This document shows, piece after piece, positions 26,081 through 34,634 of a DNA stretch of 64,000 bases. This DNA is from Roseiterribacter gracilis (GTDB lineage: Bacteria; Pseudomonadota; Alphaproteobacteria; BOG-932; Roseiterribacteraceae), in assembly GCA_018332375.1 (NCBI GenBank), contig BOPV01000001.1, positions 248,001-312,000 on the forward strand, given 5' to 3'. Made by a program: the position numbers and the translations under genes. The notes beneath the pieces are model-generated. The model did not search any database and was not told the origin of the DNA. It saw only the letters and a list, made by a program, of their open reading frames with translations. Numbering within the stretch: the first letter of the stretch is position 1; each line of letters begins with the position of its first letter.

Positions 26081-27054
26081 GCTGTTCTGCTTTCGACGAA
26101 TTCACGAATTCGGTCCCGCAGCTTCGAGTTCTTTTCAACGTGAGCCGCGTAGTACTGAAACGACGTGACGGCAATGCGTTGCTTAATCGGGTCCCAAAGT
26201 TCGACGATCCGAAGCAAGTCTTTTCGATCAAGCGGTTTGACGCCGAGGTTGCTTAGATTGATGCGCGCATTGGATGTGAAGGTGAGCGCTGCAACGATGG
26301 CAAGGGTGCCACGCTGGCCGGTCGCGTTGGCAAACGCAGCGACGTCAGCAACGTCGCTTTCCTCAAACGGAAACTGCTTGACCTCCGCTGAAAGCGCTAA
26401 GCGCTCTCCTTCCCATCCGTCAACGTCCCCAACGCGCTGTAGCCGCTTCGATCCTGTTCGAACCTTCTCAATTTCGATCTGCAGATGCGGATTGTCCGCT
26501 CGCAAAAATCCAAACACGATTCCCTGAAAAACTGCGCCGGAGGGTTCGCCAGCGCCGACAAGCTCAAACTCTGCAAGGATGTCGCGAAAGAGTGGCGGTT
26601 CGACGCGTATCGTTGACGGGTCGAATGCCTGCGACGGAAGTGCTCGTAGTACGAAGTTGACCACGTCTTCGCGCAGCAGAGCTCGTTGCGCATGAGTCAT
26701 GACGATCAACTGCGCAAGCCACGGTAAATAGTCTTGCCACGCTTGCGTTGCGTGTGGCGCGCAACTTGGATAGTCGAAACGGTGATGTTCGGCACGAAAT
26801 AAGCGCTCCGCAGCGTCGTAGAAGCCTCGTAAGCTTAGAGTGTTGCCGTTCCCCGTTGCGACGATCAGTGTATTGAGAACCTTCTCGCCAGTCTTTGTTT
26901 GACGAGGGTAGTGCGCGAAAAACGCGTCTAGGTCCTGTATCTCGGATGATGGAAGGCCCAGGGCGTCGACCATATCGATGAGCGCAACAAGAACGCCCGC
27001 CGAGAATTTTCGACGACGAAATTGTGCTGAGAGATCAGCAAGTAGGTCGTCCAT
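26077..27054 (-). CDS. PD-(D/E)xK restriction endonuclease-like protein, first paralogue
   Basis: 325 residues from the ATG at 27054, selected because GGAGGGGAA lies directly upstream; longer in-frame extensions read across the divergent gene. The nuclease core KRLQRVGDVDGWEGERLALSAEVK has D210 and E224-V-K226, and is preceded by QGIVFGFLRADNPHL. Both blocks match the downstream paralogue. SacI-like restriction enzymes share this style. Two linked, unequal nuclease subunits are reminiscent of heterodimeric enzymes such as BbvCI, in which each subunit cuts one strand. Expression probably starts from a minus-strand TATAAT at 27097-27102. Confidence 0.72.
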   Translation of the reverse strand: MDDLLADLSAQFRRRKFSAGVLVALIDMVDALGLPSSEIQDLDAFFAHYPRQTKTGEKVLNTLIVATGNGNTLSLRGFYDAAERLFRAEHHRFDYPSCAPHATQAWQDYLPWLAQLIVMTHAQRALLREDVVNFVLRALPSQAFDPSTIRVEPPLFRDILAEFELVGAGEPSGAVFQGIVFGFLRADNPHLQIEIEKVRTGSKRLQRVGDVDGWEGERLALSAEVKQFPFEESDVADVAAFANATGQRGTLAIVAALTFTSNARINLSNLGVKPLDRKDLLRIVELWDPIKQRIAVTSFQYYAAHVEKNSKLRDRIREFVESRTA

Positions 27055-27110
27055 TTCCCCTCCGACGTCGTTTTTTTGACGTCTTGTTTGGCCTCGATTA
27101 TAGTCGAGTC
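27055..27110. promoter_or_regulatory. Overlapping divergent promoters of the restriction-modification system
   Basis: Only 56 bases separate the nuclease and modification-side start codons. Rightwards: TTGACG (27076-27081), 17-base spacer, TATAGT (27099-27104), which places the transcript start at or next to the GTG at 27111, a leaderless mRNA. Leftwards: TATAAT on the minus strand (27102-27097), with a poor -35, then GGAGGGG before the ATG at 27054. The two -10 elements overlap. Two GACGTC copies (27064-27069 and 27078-27083) flank a T7 run and overlap the rightward -35; they are operator candidates. Confidence 0.65.
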
Positions 27111-27416
27111 GTGCCATCCGAAAACCGTCAGCAAGGCCTCTTTGCGGCCCGAGCGACTCTTCCGCAAGAAGAGGGCTTCCGCTCGTGGCTCGCCGAGCAA
27201 GGCACGAAGGGGCGCGTCGTGTCCGACGTTTGCTCGCGCGTGCGCCGTACGATGCGCTACGTGCGCGTGGCTGAAGCGGAAGACGGTGATGCACTCTGGA
27301 GCGAACTGCTCAAGAACAAAGAATTCCGAGCCTTGTCCGGGGCGGTGCAATCGCAGCTGAAAAGAGCTGGCTTGTTATACGTCAAGTTCTTACGCGGAAC
27401 GCGAGGCGAGCAGTGA
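27111..27416 (+). CDS. Small R-M associated helical protein, probably leaderless
   Basis: 101 residues from the GTG at 27111. No ribosome binding site is present and the predicted transcript starts about at the GTG. The protein is basic and helical: FRSWLAEQG, RVVSDVCSRVRRTMRYV, then AVQSQLKRAGLLYVKF. The SDVxSRxRR...SQLKRA pattern recalls small SAM-like DNA-binding domains found beside methyltransferase genes. No classical HTH of C-proteins is obvious. Its TGA overlaps the GTG of the methyltransferase (GTGA), so the two are coupled. A role in controlling or assisting the methyltransferase is inferred from position. Confidence 0.65.
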   Translation: MPSENRQQGLFAARATLPQEEGFRSWLAEQGTKGRVVSDVCSRVRRTMRYVRVAEAEDGDALWSELLKNKEFRALSGAVQSQLKRAGLLYVKFLRGTRGEQ

Positions 27417-28483
27417 CCACGTTCGTTGAGTTATTTTGCGGAGCGGGCGGATTGAGCCTCGGCTTAAGCAACGCCGGCTGGCGCCCGTTGTTGGCGGTCG
27501 ACGTCTGGAAGGACGCGCTTCAGACGTACCGCGCCAATTTTCCAGATCATCCGGCGTTGCTGGACGATGTGCGGTCGTTGACCGAGCGCCGTCTGCGCGA
27601 CGAGTTGAATGAGACACCCGACTGGGTCGTCGGTGGCCCGCCGTGCCAAGGTTTCTCCACGGTGGGAAAACGCGAGCGGACGGACCCGCGAAATCGCCTC
27701 GTGCATGAGTTCGCAAGAGTCGTTTCGGTTTTGCAGCCGCGTGGCTTCTTAATCGAAAACGTCGTTGGCCTTAGGGATATGAACTTTGTCGACGCGGTCG
27801 CAAAGCTATTCCGTAAACAAGGATATGCGGTCAGCTATATGGTGTTGCGTGCTGCCGACTACGGTGTGCCGCAGCTTCGCCATCGCGTTTTCTTCATTGG
27901 CGATCGTGAAGGGCGCGAGTTCACTGGGCTCGAAGCCTCTCATTCCCCCGATCGATACGTGACGGTCGAAGACGCAATAGGCGACCTTCCTGAACTGTCG
28001 CCAGGCGAATGTGCTGAGAAGTACGATCGACCTGCAATCACCGAGTATCAACGTCACATGCGGCTCGGATCAAAGGTGCTTCAAGGTCACGAGGCCAGTA
28101 AGCACCCGGCGCATCTAGTAAAAGCGATTTCGTTTATTCCCGACGGCGGTAATCGAACTTACATTCCTGATCGTTACCAGCCGAAGTCAGGCTTTCATAA
28201 CAGCTATTCCCGTTTACATAGTGGCTCGCCTGCGGTTGCAGTCACGCAGAACATGGGCAAGCCTTCCGGCACGCGCTGTATCCATCCGTTTCAAAACCGC
28301 GGGCTTACTGCGCGCGAAGGCGCGCGCCTGCAAGGCTTCCCAGATCGTTTTCATTTCTCTGCGGGTGTAACGAGTCAACGTCTGCAGATCGCAAACGCCG
28401 TGAGCCCGATCCTAGCTGAGCGACTTGGGCGGGAGCTTGGTGTCGCGCCGTTTGCACACGTTCTCTTGGACGCTGCTGAATAA
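27413..28483 (+). CDS. DNA (cytosine-5-)-methyltransferase
   Basis: 356 residues, GTG start overlapping the previous stop. The m5C motifs are complete: I in FVELFCGAGGLSLG, IV with catalytic C78 in GGPPCQGFS, VI in LIENVVGL, VIII in PQLRHRVFFIGDR, a target recognition region of about 100 residues, and IX-X (RLHSGSPAVAVT, LTAREGARLQGFPDRF, QIANAVSPILAERLG). It protects host DNA against the divergent nucleases, and the Vsr enzyme in the island repairs its deamination products. The target sequence cannot be read from the protein. Codon use and GC are lower than in flanking genes. Confidence 0.95.
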   Translation: MTTFVELFCGAGGLSLGLSNAGWRPLLAVDVWKDALQTYRANFPDHPALLDDVRSLTERRLRDELNETPDWVVGGPPCQGFSTVGKRERTDPRNRLVHEFARVVSVLQPRGFLIENVVGLRDMNFVDAVAKLFRKQGYAVSYMVLRAADYGVPQLRHRVFFIGDREGREFTGLEASHSPDRYVTVEDAIGDLPELSPGECAEKYDRPAITEYQRHMRLGSKVLQGHEASKHPAHLVKAISFIPDGGNRTYIPDRYQPKSGFHNSYSRLHSGSPAVAVTQNMGKPSGTRCIHPFQNRGLTAREGARLQGFPDRFHFSAGVTSQRLQIANAVSPILAERLGRELGVAPFAHVLLDAAE

Positions 28484-28615
28484 GCATCCTTCGAGACTGC
28501 GCTTTAGTCTCATCTCTAGCGGCGTCAGCGATTTCCAGAGAAATCTGTCGCCAATTTAGCGACACGTCCTGTGTCTGCCAGCCTCGCGATCGAACTCTCT
28601 AACGAGGACGACCGC

Positions 28616-29005
28616 ATGACCAACGCACCACCCAACACACCGCCCGACGACCCCGCGCTCGCGATGAGCCGGATCTGGCAAGCCGACTGCGACCAGCTGA
28701 ATCGCTTCTGCACCACCGCGTCCAACCGCGAGCGTGCCATGTTCGACGCACCGCTCGCCGAACGTCCTGCCGCCGAACGTGCCTACATCGAAGCGCGCGA
28801 CGCGCGAGACAAGTTGTCGGATCGGCTCGATGCCTGTGCACGCGCGCTCGAGAAAACCAAGGCGCAATCGATCGAAGGCGTCGCGGGCAAGATCGCGGTG
28901 ACGATCCTGCAGAACGCGCCCGAGCCGCAAAGCGCCGAACCGCCCTGGCCGATGCTGCGTAGTTGCGTCGACGATCTCGAACGTCTGGCGAAGAGGTCGA
29001 CGTAA
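28616..29005 (+). CDS. Small hypothetical protein
   Basis: 129 residues from the ATG at 28616 (an upstream in-frame ATG adds 15 residues without a better ribosome binding site). It is predominantly helical and charged (RAYIEARDARDKLSDRLDACARALEKTKAQ could be a coiled coil), with a Pro-rich N-terminus (NAPPNTPPDDP). No family recognised. It lies just outside the R-M island, and its GC returns to the level of the host genes. Confidence 0.55.
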   Translation: MTNAPPNTPPDDPALAMSRIWQADCDQLNRFCTTASNRERAMFDAPLAERPAAERAYIEARDARDKLSDRLDACARALEKTKAQSIEGVAGKIAVTILQNAPEPQSAEPPWPMLRSCVDDLERLAKRST

Positions 29006-29029
29006 CGCGCAGGGCAGGGAACGTTGGCG

Positions 29030-29713
29030 CTAGTTCGCGCCGGCGTTCCCCTGCAGCAGTTGATCGACCGTCGCGCCCGCAGCCGCCTCCGCTTCGATCT
29101 TCCGCCGCGCATCGAAATACTGCAGCGCCGGCGTGACGGTGCCGCTGTTGCGCAGTCGTTCGGCGTCCTCGGGTGACAGGCTGCTTTCGCCGGCGACGTG
29201 GTCGCAATAGCCCTCGACGCGCCAGGTCGCGAAGAAGCGCGCTTGCAACGGGCCGTAATGACGGTTGATCAGCAGATGCGTCGTCTCGTGCGCGATCGTG
29301 CCGGTCAAGGTGCGTCGTCCGCCGGTCGGCGCGTTGTTGCCGACGCGATCCTTGGCGACGTCGCTGCGGTTGAGCACGATGTTGGTCGAGAAGGGGCGCG
29401 TCACCGCGAACGCGCCACGCCCGAGCGGCAGCGACAGAAGCGTCCAGCGCCAACCGCCGTTGGTCAGGTAGATCGTGCGTCGACCGAGCGGCGTTGCAAG
29501 CGGGCTGGTTGCAAGCCGCGCATCGGCGCGCGCCAGGATGTCGGCGATCGCAACCGCATCGACCGGCGCTTCGGCCAGGATCCTGACGTCGCCCGCCAGC
29601 ACTTCATACGGAAAGAACAAGGTCGACGGCGCGTAACAGATGGCGCCAAGCACGACGGCGACCGCAACCGCCGCCCACGAAACCACACGCCGAATCCGCA
29701 TCCGCCGCCCCAT
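29030..29713 (-). CDS. Membrane-anchored zinc-metallopeptidase-like protein
   Basis: 227 residues. One N-terminal membrane helix (VVSWAAVAVAVVLGAICYA) leaves the rest outside the cytoplasm. GTIAHETTHLLINRHYG contains the HExxH zinc motif, and EGYCDHVAGE about 30 residues later could supply the third ligand, as in gluzincins. An Asn/Arg-rich segment (TNIVLNRSDVAKDRV) precedes the motif. It is short for a peptidase, and the function may be processing of a specific envelope protein. Its neighbours, a small helical protein and a phasin, give no clear hint. Confidence 0.65.
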   Translation of the reverse strand: MGRRMRIRRVVSWAAVAVAVVLGAICYAPSTLFFPYEVLAGDVRILAEAPVDAVAIADILARADARLATSPLATPLGRRTIYLTNGGWRWTLLSLPLGRGAFAVTRPFSTNIVLNRSDVAKDRVGNNAPTGGRRTLTGTIAHETTHLLINRHYGPLQARFFATWRVEGYCDHVAGESSLSPEDAERLRNSGTVTPALQYFDARRKIEAEAAAGATVDQLLQGNAGAN

Positions 29714-29788
29714 GCCAGCCGAGCAACTCGACTCGCACGGGCAGGGCGACCCGGCAACGGAAAATACGGGCGCGTTCGCGCCGGCGTC

Positions 29789-30409
29789 TTATTCTGCGGC
29801 GCGCCGGCTCGCCGTTAGCGGCCGCACCGCTTCGCGCGCGATGCGCGTCGAGATGTCGAACATGGCGCGACTGGCCTGCGCCGTCGTTTCCATCGCATCC
29901 TTCAGCTTGGCCCGGTGCAGCTCGGCAACGTCGTGCAGGCTGCCGCATTGCAAAAGCTCTTGCGGACCGCGCGCCGCTTCGTCGAACGCATGTTTGGCGA
30001 GGCGTACCCAGGTCTGCCGCATCTCTTCCATGCCGTGCGTCACTGCGCTGACGCTGTCGAGCAGCGCGTCGACCCGGTCGGTCGCGACATGCGCGACCCG
30101 GGCGCGTTGCGTCGCGATCGCGTCGGCGGTTTCGGCCAGAACCTGCTGCGAGGTATCGACGCTGCGCGCCACCGCGTCGGCGCTGACGGCAATCGCGGTA
30201 TTTGCGGTTTCGCCGACCTGGACGGCCGCATCGGTCGCCGCATCGCGCAAGGTCGCCACGGTCTCGTCGAGCTGCTGTGCCGCGTCCAAGGTCTGGTGCA
30301 CGGTCGCGGTCACCGCGTCGGCAATCACCGCCGCGCCGTCATTCGCGGTTTTGGCCAGCACCTCGTTGGCGGCGCGGATGGCTTCCTTGTTGTCGGCGTG
30401 GTCGGTCAT
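29789..30409 (-). CDS. Phasin family protein
   Basis: 206 residues, almost entirely amphipathic helix rich in Ala, Thr and Asp. The C-terminal half (HGMEEMRQTWVRLAKHAFDEAARGPQELLQC followed by LHDVAELHRAKLKDAMETTAQASRAMFDISTRIAREAVRPL) has the phasin_2 pattern. Phasins coat polyhydroxyalkanoate granules or act as general granule or membrane-associated helix proteins. The N-terminal half is built of degenerate repeats (TATVHQTLDAAQQLDETVATLRDAA). No PHA synthase is nearby. Confidence 0.85.
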   Translation of the reverse strand: MTDHADNKEAIRAANEVLAKTANDGAAVIADAVTATVHQTLDAAQQLDETVATLRDAATDAAVQVGETANTAIAVSADAVARSVDTSQQVLAETADAIATQRARVAHVATDRVDALLDSVSAVTHGMEEMRQTWVRLAKHAFDEAARGPQELLQCGSLHDVAELHRAKLKDAMETTAQASRAMFDISTRIAREAVRPLTASRRAAE

Positions 30410-30499
30410 GAAGCGCTCCGGGGGCAGGGGGTTTCCCCTGCAACTCCCGGCGTACGGAAAAGTTCGCCTACTTGGGAAAAACGCCGTCGCGTGCGCCTG

Positions 30500-32860
30500 T
30501 TACAACAGCGTCGGTTGTTTCACGCGCCCATCGCAGAGTTTGAGATAGGCGGTCTCGATCTTGGCCAGGTTGACGGCGCGCAGCTTGCGCTTCCTGTGCG
30601 CTTCCTGGGCCAGTGCCGCGATCTTTGCGTGGGTCGCGTTCTTCTTGTCGAACAGCGGCACGTGCACCGGCGGCCGGATCTTGAACGAGCGATTGTCCGA
30701 CGTGGCGTAGATGAAATCGCGCACCACGCCGGTGTTGAAAATGCCGGCGATGAAATAGGCCTCGTCGAGATCGATCGCCTGCGTCTTGCTGCGCTCGCAG
30801 ATCGACACGGCATGGTTCTGAAACAGGAACCGCTTCTCTTCGCCCCACGGCATCGTCTTGGTCGTCAAAACCGTCGCGCACCATTTGCTGTTGTCGCGAT
30901 AGGCGACGTAACACGACATGAACGAGTAGGGGCCGGTACGCGCGACGCCGTAGAACTCGCCGTCGCCACGGATCGAGTCGCTGTATGCCGTCTGGTTTTC
31001 GAGCTGCGTCTTGAACCTGCGATAGAAGGCCAACAGTAGCGGTGACGTCTGTTCGAGCGTTGCCTGCGACAGCGGCGCATGCGGATTGGACGCGTCGTAG
31101 GGAAACGCAACCAGCATCTCCGGATCGTCATAGTCGAACGCGCCGATGCCGGGACCTTTGGCGAGCGGGAAGAGATAGGTCGTTTCCAGCAGCACGCGCT
31201 GTTGCGGGATTCTGTATTTCGAGCGTGCCACCTGCACGTTCTTGACCCAGACCGTACCCGTCGTTGGTCCGGGGCCGTCGTAGGTGAACAGCATCAGTTC
31301 CTGCGGATAGAACTCGACGCCTTCGCGGCCTTTATACGCGCAGTGGCCCGCGATCTTGCGGAACCGGTCGAGTTCACGTTGGTCGTCGGCGATCGTGTAG
31401 GCGGTGCTGCCTTCGATCAGCTGACCTGCAACGTGATCGCGCCAGGTGAGGTTCGTTTCTGCGTCTTCCAGCGTCGTCCATGCATGCGATCTGGCTTTGC
31501 CGGTCTTGGCAAAGCTGCGCACCGCGACCGTATCCCGATCGGCTTTGCGCGCTTCGAACAGGAAGGTCAGGAAATCTTCCTTGACCGGATCGAACGGATG
31601 TCCCGCGCGCGACCAGTCGTGCAACGCCACCAGCGCAACGTCTGCGCCGCCAACCGTTCTGCGCCAGCCTTCGTACGACGCCTGGTTGGCGAGTTCCTTC
31701 GGCATCAGAAAGGCGAGGCTGCCGCCGGGCGCCAACCAGTTCGACGCCGCGACATGCGTGATCAAGGCGCAGATGTTGAGGTTGATGCCGCCGGTACGTC
31801 CGGCGCCTGAAAACAGGCCGCGATCGATGCAGAGGGTTTTGATCTTCTCGCGATAGCCGGCGGGCAGGGACTTCCAATCGACCCAGGGCGGATTGCCGAC
31901 GATGGTCGTGAACGTCCCGATGTCGGTCGTGAAGCTCGACGCGTCGCCGAGAAATACCGGAATGGTGACGTCACCGTCCTGCGCGTCGAGCAGGTCGGCG
32001 ATATGGATCAGGTAATGGACGCGCGCGGTCAGCACCGCCAACGGATTGAGATCGAGTCCGTGGACCCGGCGCAGAATTTCCCGCGCAGCGTCGCGCAGCG
32101 GCTGGGCTGCAAGTTCGCGGCGCAGCTCGCCGATCGCAGCAATCACGAACGTACCCGAGCCGCAGCACGGATCGAGCGCGGTCCAGCCCGCCGCGCGCGG
32201 CGTCGCGCGCACGACATGCTGCGCCAGCCACAGCGGCGTGTAGAACTCGCCAAAACTGACCCGCACCACTTGCGGCACGGTCGCTTCGTAGAGCGGCCGG
32301 AACAGATCGACTGCGTGCGTATCGACGAAGATGGTGCGCGGGTCGTCGTAGCGTGCCAGCACGGCCAGCATCTCCTGCACCGAAGCCGCGATGGCGTCGG
32401 TCCATTGCGCCGGGTCAGCGTACCAGGCGAAGAAATCGCCCTCGCACAACTTGGTGACGCCGCGAAAGCCGCTGCCGTCTTCCAGCGTGGCGCAGAAGTC
32501 GCGCAGGGATGCGTGCTGCGCCTTGCCGTCGGTGGTGACGCGCCAGGCGATCAGCTTGACCAGGATCGCGTAGGCCGTGTGCAGCGCGAACAGCGCGGCA
32601 TATTCCGCCTTTGGGTCTTTTAGGTCGGTCGCCAGCAATGCGCCAAGAACGCGTCGTCGCTCGTCGATCCTGCGCTGTTGCGACAGGTCTTCGTGCGAGA
32701 GGCGGAACAGCGTCTCCCAGTCGGCCCAACGCGTTTGCGTCGGCGCGGCAACGTGTGCGGCCAGACTTTGATGGAGCGCGCGGGCCAAGCGATGGAGCAA
32801 CCCGCCGGTGCAGAAGTCCCGCACCAGGTTGTGCGCCGAGAACGCAGTTGTTGCCATCAA
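30500..32860 (-). CDS. N6-adenine DNA methyltransferase, large, orphan
   Basis: 786 residues. A long helical N-terminal region (~200 residues) precedes a type I/IIG-like methyltransferase core: GEFYTPLWLAQHVV, motif I LDPCCGSGTFVIAAI, a HGLDLNPLAV block (motif II/III) and motif IV VGNPPWVDW. The C-terminal ~350 residues resemble the target recognition part of Eco57I- or PglX-like enzymes (FRKIAGHCAYKGREGVEFYPQELM, YFIAGIFNTGVV). No PD-ExK nuclease motif, helicase or BREX partner was seen on either side, so it is probably a solitary modification enzyme or a remnant. Transcribed alone. Confidence 0.82.
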   Translation of the reverse strand: MMATTAFSAHNLVRDFCTGGLLHRLARALHQSLAAHVAAPTQTRWADWETLFRLSHEDLSQQRRIDERRRVLGALLATDLKDPKAEYAALFALHTAYAILVKLIAWRVTTDGKAQHASLRDFCATLEDGSGFRGVTKLCEGDFFAWYADPAQWTDAIAASVQEMLAVLARYDDPRTIFVDTHAVDLFRPLYEATVPQVVRVSFGEFYTPLWLAQHVVRATPRAAGWTALDPCCGSGTFVIAAIGELRRELAAQPLRDAAREILRRVHGLDLNPLAVLTARVHYLIHIADLLDAQDGDVTIPVFLGDASSFTTDIGTFTTIVGNPPWVDWKSLPAGYREKIKTLCIDRGLFSGAGRTGGINLNICALITHVAASNWLAPGGSLAFLMPKELANQASYEGWRRTVGGADVALVALHDWSRAGHPFDPVKEDFLTFLFEARKADRDTVAVRSFAKTGKARSHAWTTLEDAETNLTWRDHVAGQLIEGSTAYTIADDQRELDRFRKIAGHCAYKGREGVEFYPQELMLFTYDGPGPTTGTVWVKNVQVARSKYRIPQQRVLLETTYLFPLAKGPGIGAFDYDDPEMLVAFPYDASNPHAPLSQATLEQTSPLLLAFYRRFKTQLENQTAYSDSIRGDGEFYGVARTGPYSFMSCYVAYRDNSKWCATVLTTKTMPWGEEKRFLFQNHAVSICERSKTQAIDLDEAYFIAGIFNTGVVRDFIYATSDNRSFKIRPPVHVPLFDKKNATHAKIAALAQEAHRKRKLRAVNLAKIETAYLKLCDGRVKQPTLL

Positions 32861-32925
32861 GGGAGCCTGCCCGACGATTCGGGCGTCAGCCTAGCTGACG
32901 GTTCGCGCTGGGCATATGCCCAACG

Positions 32926-32956
32926 AAAAACGCCGGCACGGTTTCCCGTGCCGGCG
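32926..32956 (-). terminator. Intrinsic terminator after the OmpA-like gene
   Basis: On the minus strand an 11-bp perfect GC stem (CGCCGGCACGG paired with CCGTGCCGGCG, loop of 4) is followed by TTTTT. It lies 22 bases after the OmpA-like stop. Confidence 0.85.
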
Positions 32957-32977
32957 CTTCGCTGTGTCTAGGCTGGA

Positions 32978-34180
32978 TTAGCGATAGACGATTTCGACGC
33001 GACGATTCTGCGGCTCGCGCACGCCATCGGCGGTCGGCACCAGCGGCTCGCTTTCGCCCTTGGCCGAAACCGAGATCTGGTCGGCCGGGATGCCGTCACG
33101 CACCAGCTCGGCCTGGACCGTCTGCGCGCGACGCTGGGAGAGACGCAGATTGTACTGGTCCGAACCCGAACGGTCGGCGTGACCGGTGACGTCGATGCGC
33201 GTGACGTTGCCCGACTTCGCATTGTCGGCCGCAGTTTTGACGATGTTCGACGCTTCCGGCGTCAGATCGCTGCGGTCGAAGTCAAAGAAGACGAGATACG
33301 ACCGCGGTGCCTGCGCACGCTGTGCCGGCGGCGGCGTGTACGAAGCCTGCTGCACGGTTGCGGTCTGCACCGCCGGACCACCGAACTTGAAGTTCAGGCC
33401 AAGACGGGCGACCTGACCTTTGTTCTCGAACTTGCTGGCATAGCCGCCGGTGGCGCCGTTCACGCCGATCGTACGTTCGCCGAGGTCGTAATAGAGATAC
33501 TCGGCGCGCAGCGTGACGGCGTTGCCGAACATCGAGAAGGTGTTGGTCGGAATCGCGTATTCGACACCACCACCCGCCGTCCAGCCGCTGCCGAAGCCGC
33601 TCTGGTTGCCGGTGAAGGCGAGCGGGGTACCCGGCGCGTTGCTATAGAAGTTGGCGCCGTTCGAGTAACGACCATACGCCCAACCGCCTGTGACATACGG
33701 CAGCCAGCGATCGAACGCGTAGCCGACGCGCGCACGAACCGTGCCCAGCGTGTACTGGTGCTGGTTGAACTGGGCGCGATCGTTGAGGGCGCTGTAGTAG
33801 TTCTGCGTGTGGTTGAGGTCGGCCCAATCGAAGTCCGCTTCAGCACCGTAGACGATATTGCCCGTCTGCCAGTTGAAGCCAACCTGACCGCCCGCGACTG
33901 CGCCTTCGCGGTCGTTGGTGATCGAACCCGGGCGACGGCCCGACAGAACGTTGGCGGCGTTGGCGCCGACGCCCTGCGTCTCGATCTTGTTGCCGATCGA
34001 CGGGCTGAACCCGCCGTTGATGCCGCCATAGAGGCCGGACCAGTTGAACGTCCCCGGCGTCGGCGTGGACGAAAACCACTGCGACGACGATGAAGAGGAC
34101 GACGAAGAAGACTGCTGCGCCTGCGCCGTGCCGGCGAGCAGCGCGGCAGTCAGCAGTGTAAGGGCGAAGCGACGTTGCAT
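32978..34180 (-). CDS. Outer-membrane protein: 8-strand barrel plus OmpA C-terminal domain
   Basis: 400 residues from the ATG at 34180, giving a clean signal peptide (MQRRFALTLLTAALLAGTAQAQ). A polyserine linker (ten Ser) is followed by an Omp25/Opa-like barrel starting FNWSGLYGGINGG and closing at LRAEYLYYDLG and ARLGLNFKFGG. The C-terminal ~120 residues are an OmpA-type peptidoglycan-binding domain (FFDFDRSDLTPEAS, DVTGHADRSGSDQYNLRLSQRRAQTV, GESEPLV, NRRVEIVYR). It would tether the outer membrane to the wall. The next gene on the same strand encodes a barrel-only relative, so they arose by duplication. Confidence 0.93.
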   Translation of the reverse strand: MQRRFALTLLTAALLAGTAQAQQSSSSSSSSSSQWFSSTPTPGTFNWSGLYGGINGGFSPSIGNKIETQGVGANAANVLSGRRPGSITNDREGAVAGGQVGFNWQTGNIVYGAEADFDWADLNHTQNYYSALNDRAQFNQHQYTLGTVRARVGYAFDRWLPYVTGGWAYGRYSNGANFYSNAPGTPLAFTGNQSGFGSGWTAGGGVEYAIPTNTFSMFGNAVTLRAEYLYYDLGERTIGVNGATGGYASKFENKGQVARLGLNFKFGGPAVQTATVQQASYTPPPAQRAQAPRSYLVFFDFDRSDLTPEASNIVKTAADNAKSGNVTRIDVTGHADRSGSDQYNLRLSQRRAQTVQAELVRDGIPADQISVSAKGESEPLVPTADGVREPQNRRVEIVYR

Positions 34181-34634
34181 TGCTTGAACTCCAGATTGTA
34201 CGCGCCGATGCGCGCATGACGGATCAACAACGGTGATTTTGTTCCGATGATCCATCGGTCAACGACGCAAGGACGCGGTGGTGCAAAGCTGCAACAGATG
34301 ATGCGGCGCGCCGCCGCGCCCCTCTTGTTCTGCAGCAACGGTGACAATTTTTGGATGGTCGACGTGCAGCGCAAGCGAACCGCAACGCGTTTTACCGAGC
34401 GGTTCTGCGGCGTACAGCGTCACGCAGTGAAACGCGTATAGCAGTGGTATCCGTCAGTCTGCTGACCGAATTTCCCGAGTCGGATCACGGGAATGTCACC
34501 GCGATTCACATTTTCAGCTGCGTGTTCCAAATTGCAGCAGAAAAAAATGCGCCGGCTTGCACCGGCGCATTTTGTCGTTTGGCAGTTCAGCTATGCGCTG
34601 CAGGTCGCTGCAGGACACAGCCATGCAGGAACTT
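34181..34634. other. 454-bp intergenic region between two outer-membrane protein genes
   Basis: It holds the terminator of the upstream barrel gene (34541-34573) and presumably the promoter of the OmpA-like gene, reading leftwards near 34200-34400. No convincing frame or RNA gene is seen. Confidence 0.5.
34541..34573 (-). terminator. Intrinsic terminator, possibly bidirectional
   Basis: ATGCGCCGG-CTTGCA-CCGGCGCAT, a 9-bp perfect stem flanked by A7 on the left and TTTT on the right. On the minus strand the T7 follows the stem, so it terminates the barrel gene at 34635. Confidence 0.85.

Noticed and set aside
26081..27294. Extended start of the first PD-ExK nuclease beyond 27054
   Set aside because: The extra residues read antisense through the small leaderless gene and the shared promoter; the ATG at 27054 has a good ribosome binding site.
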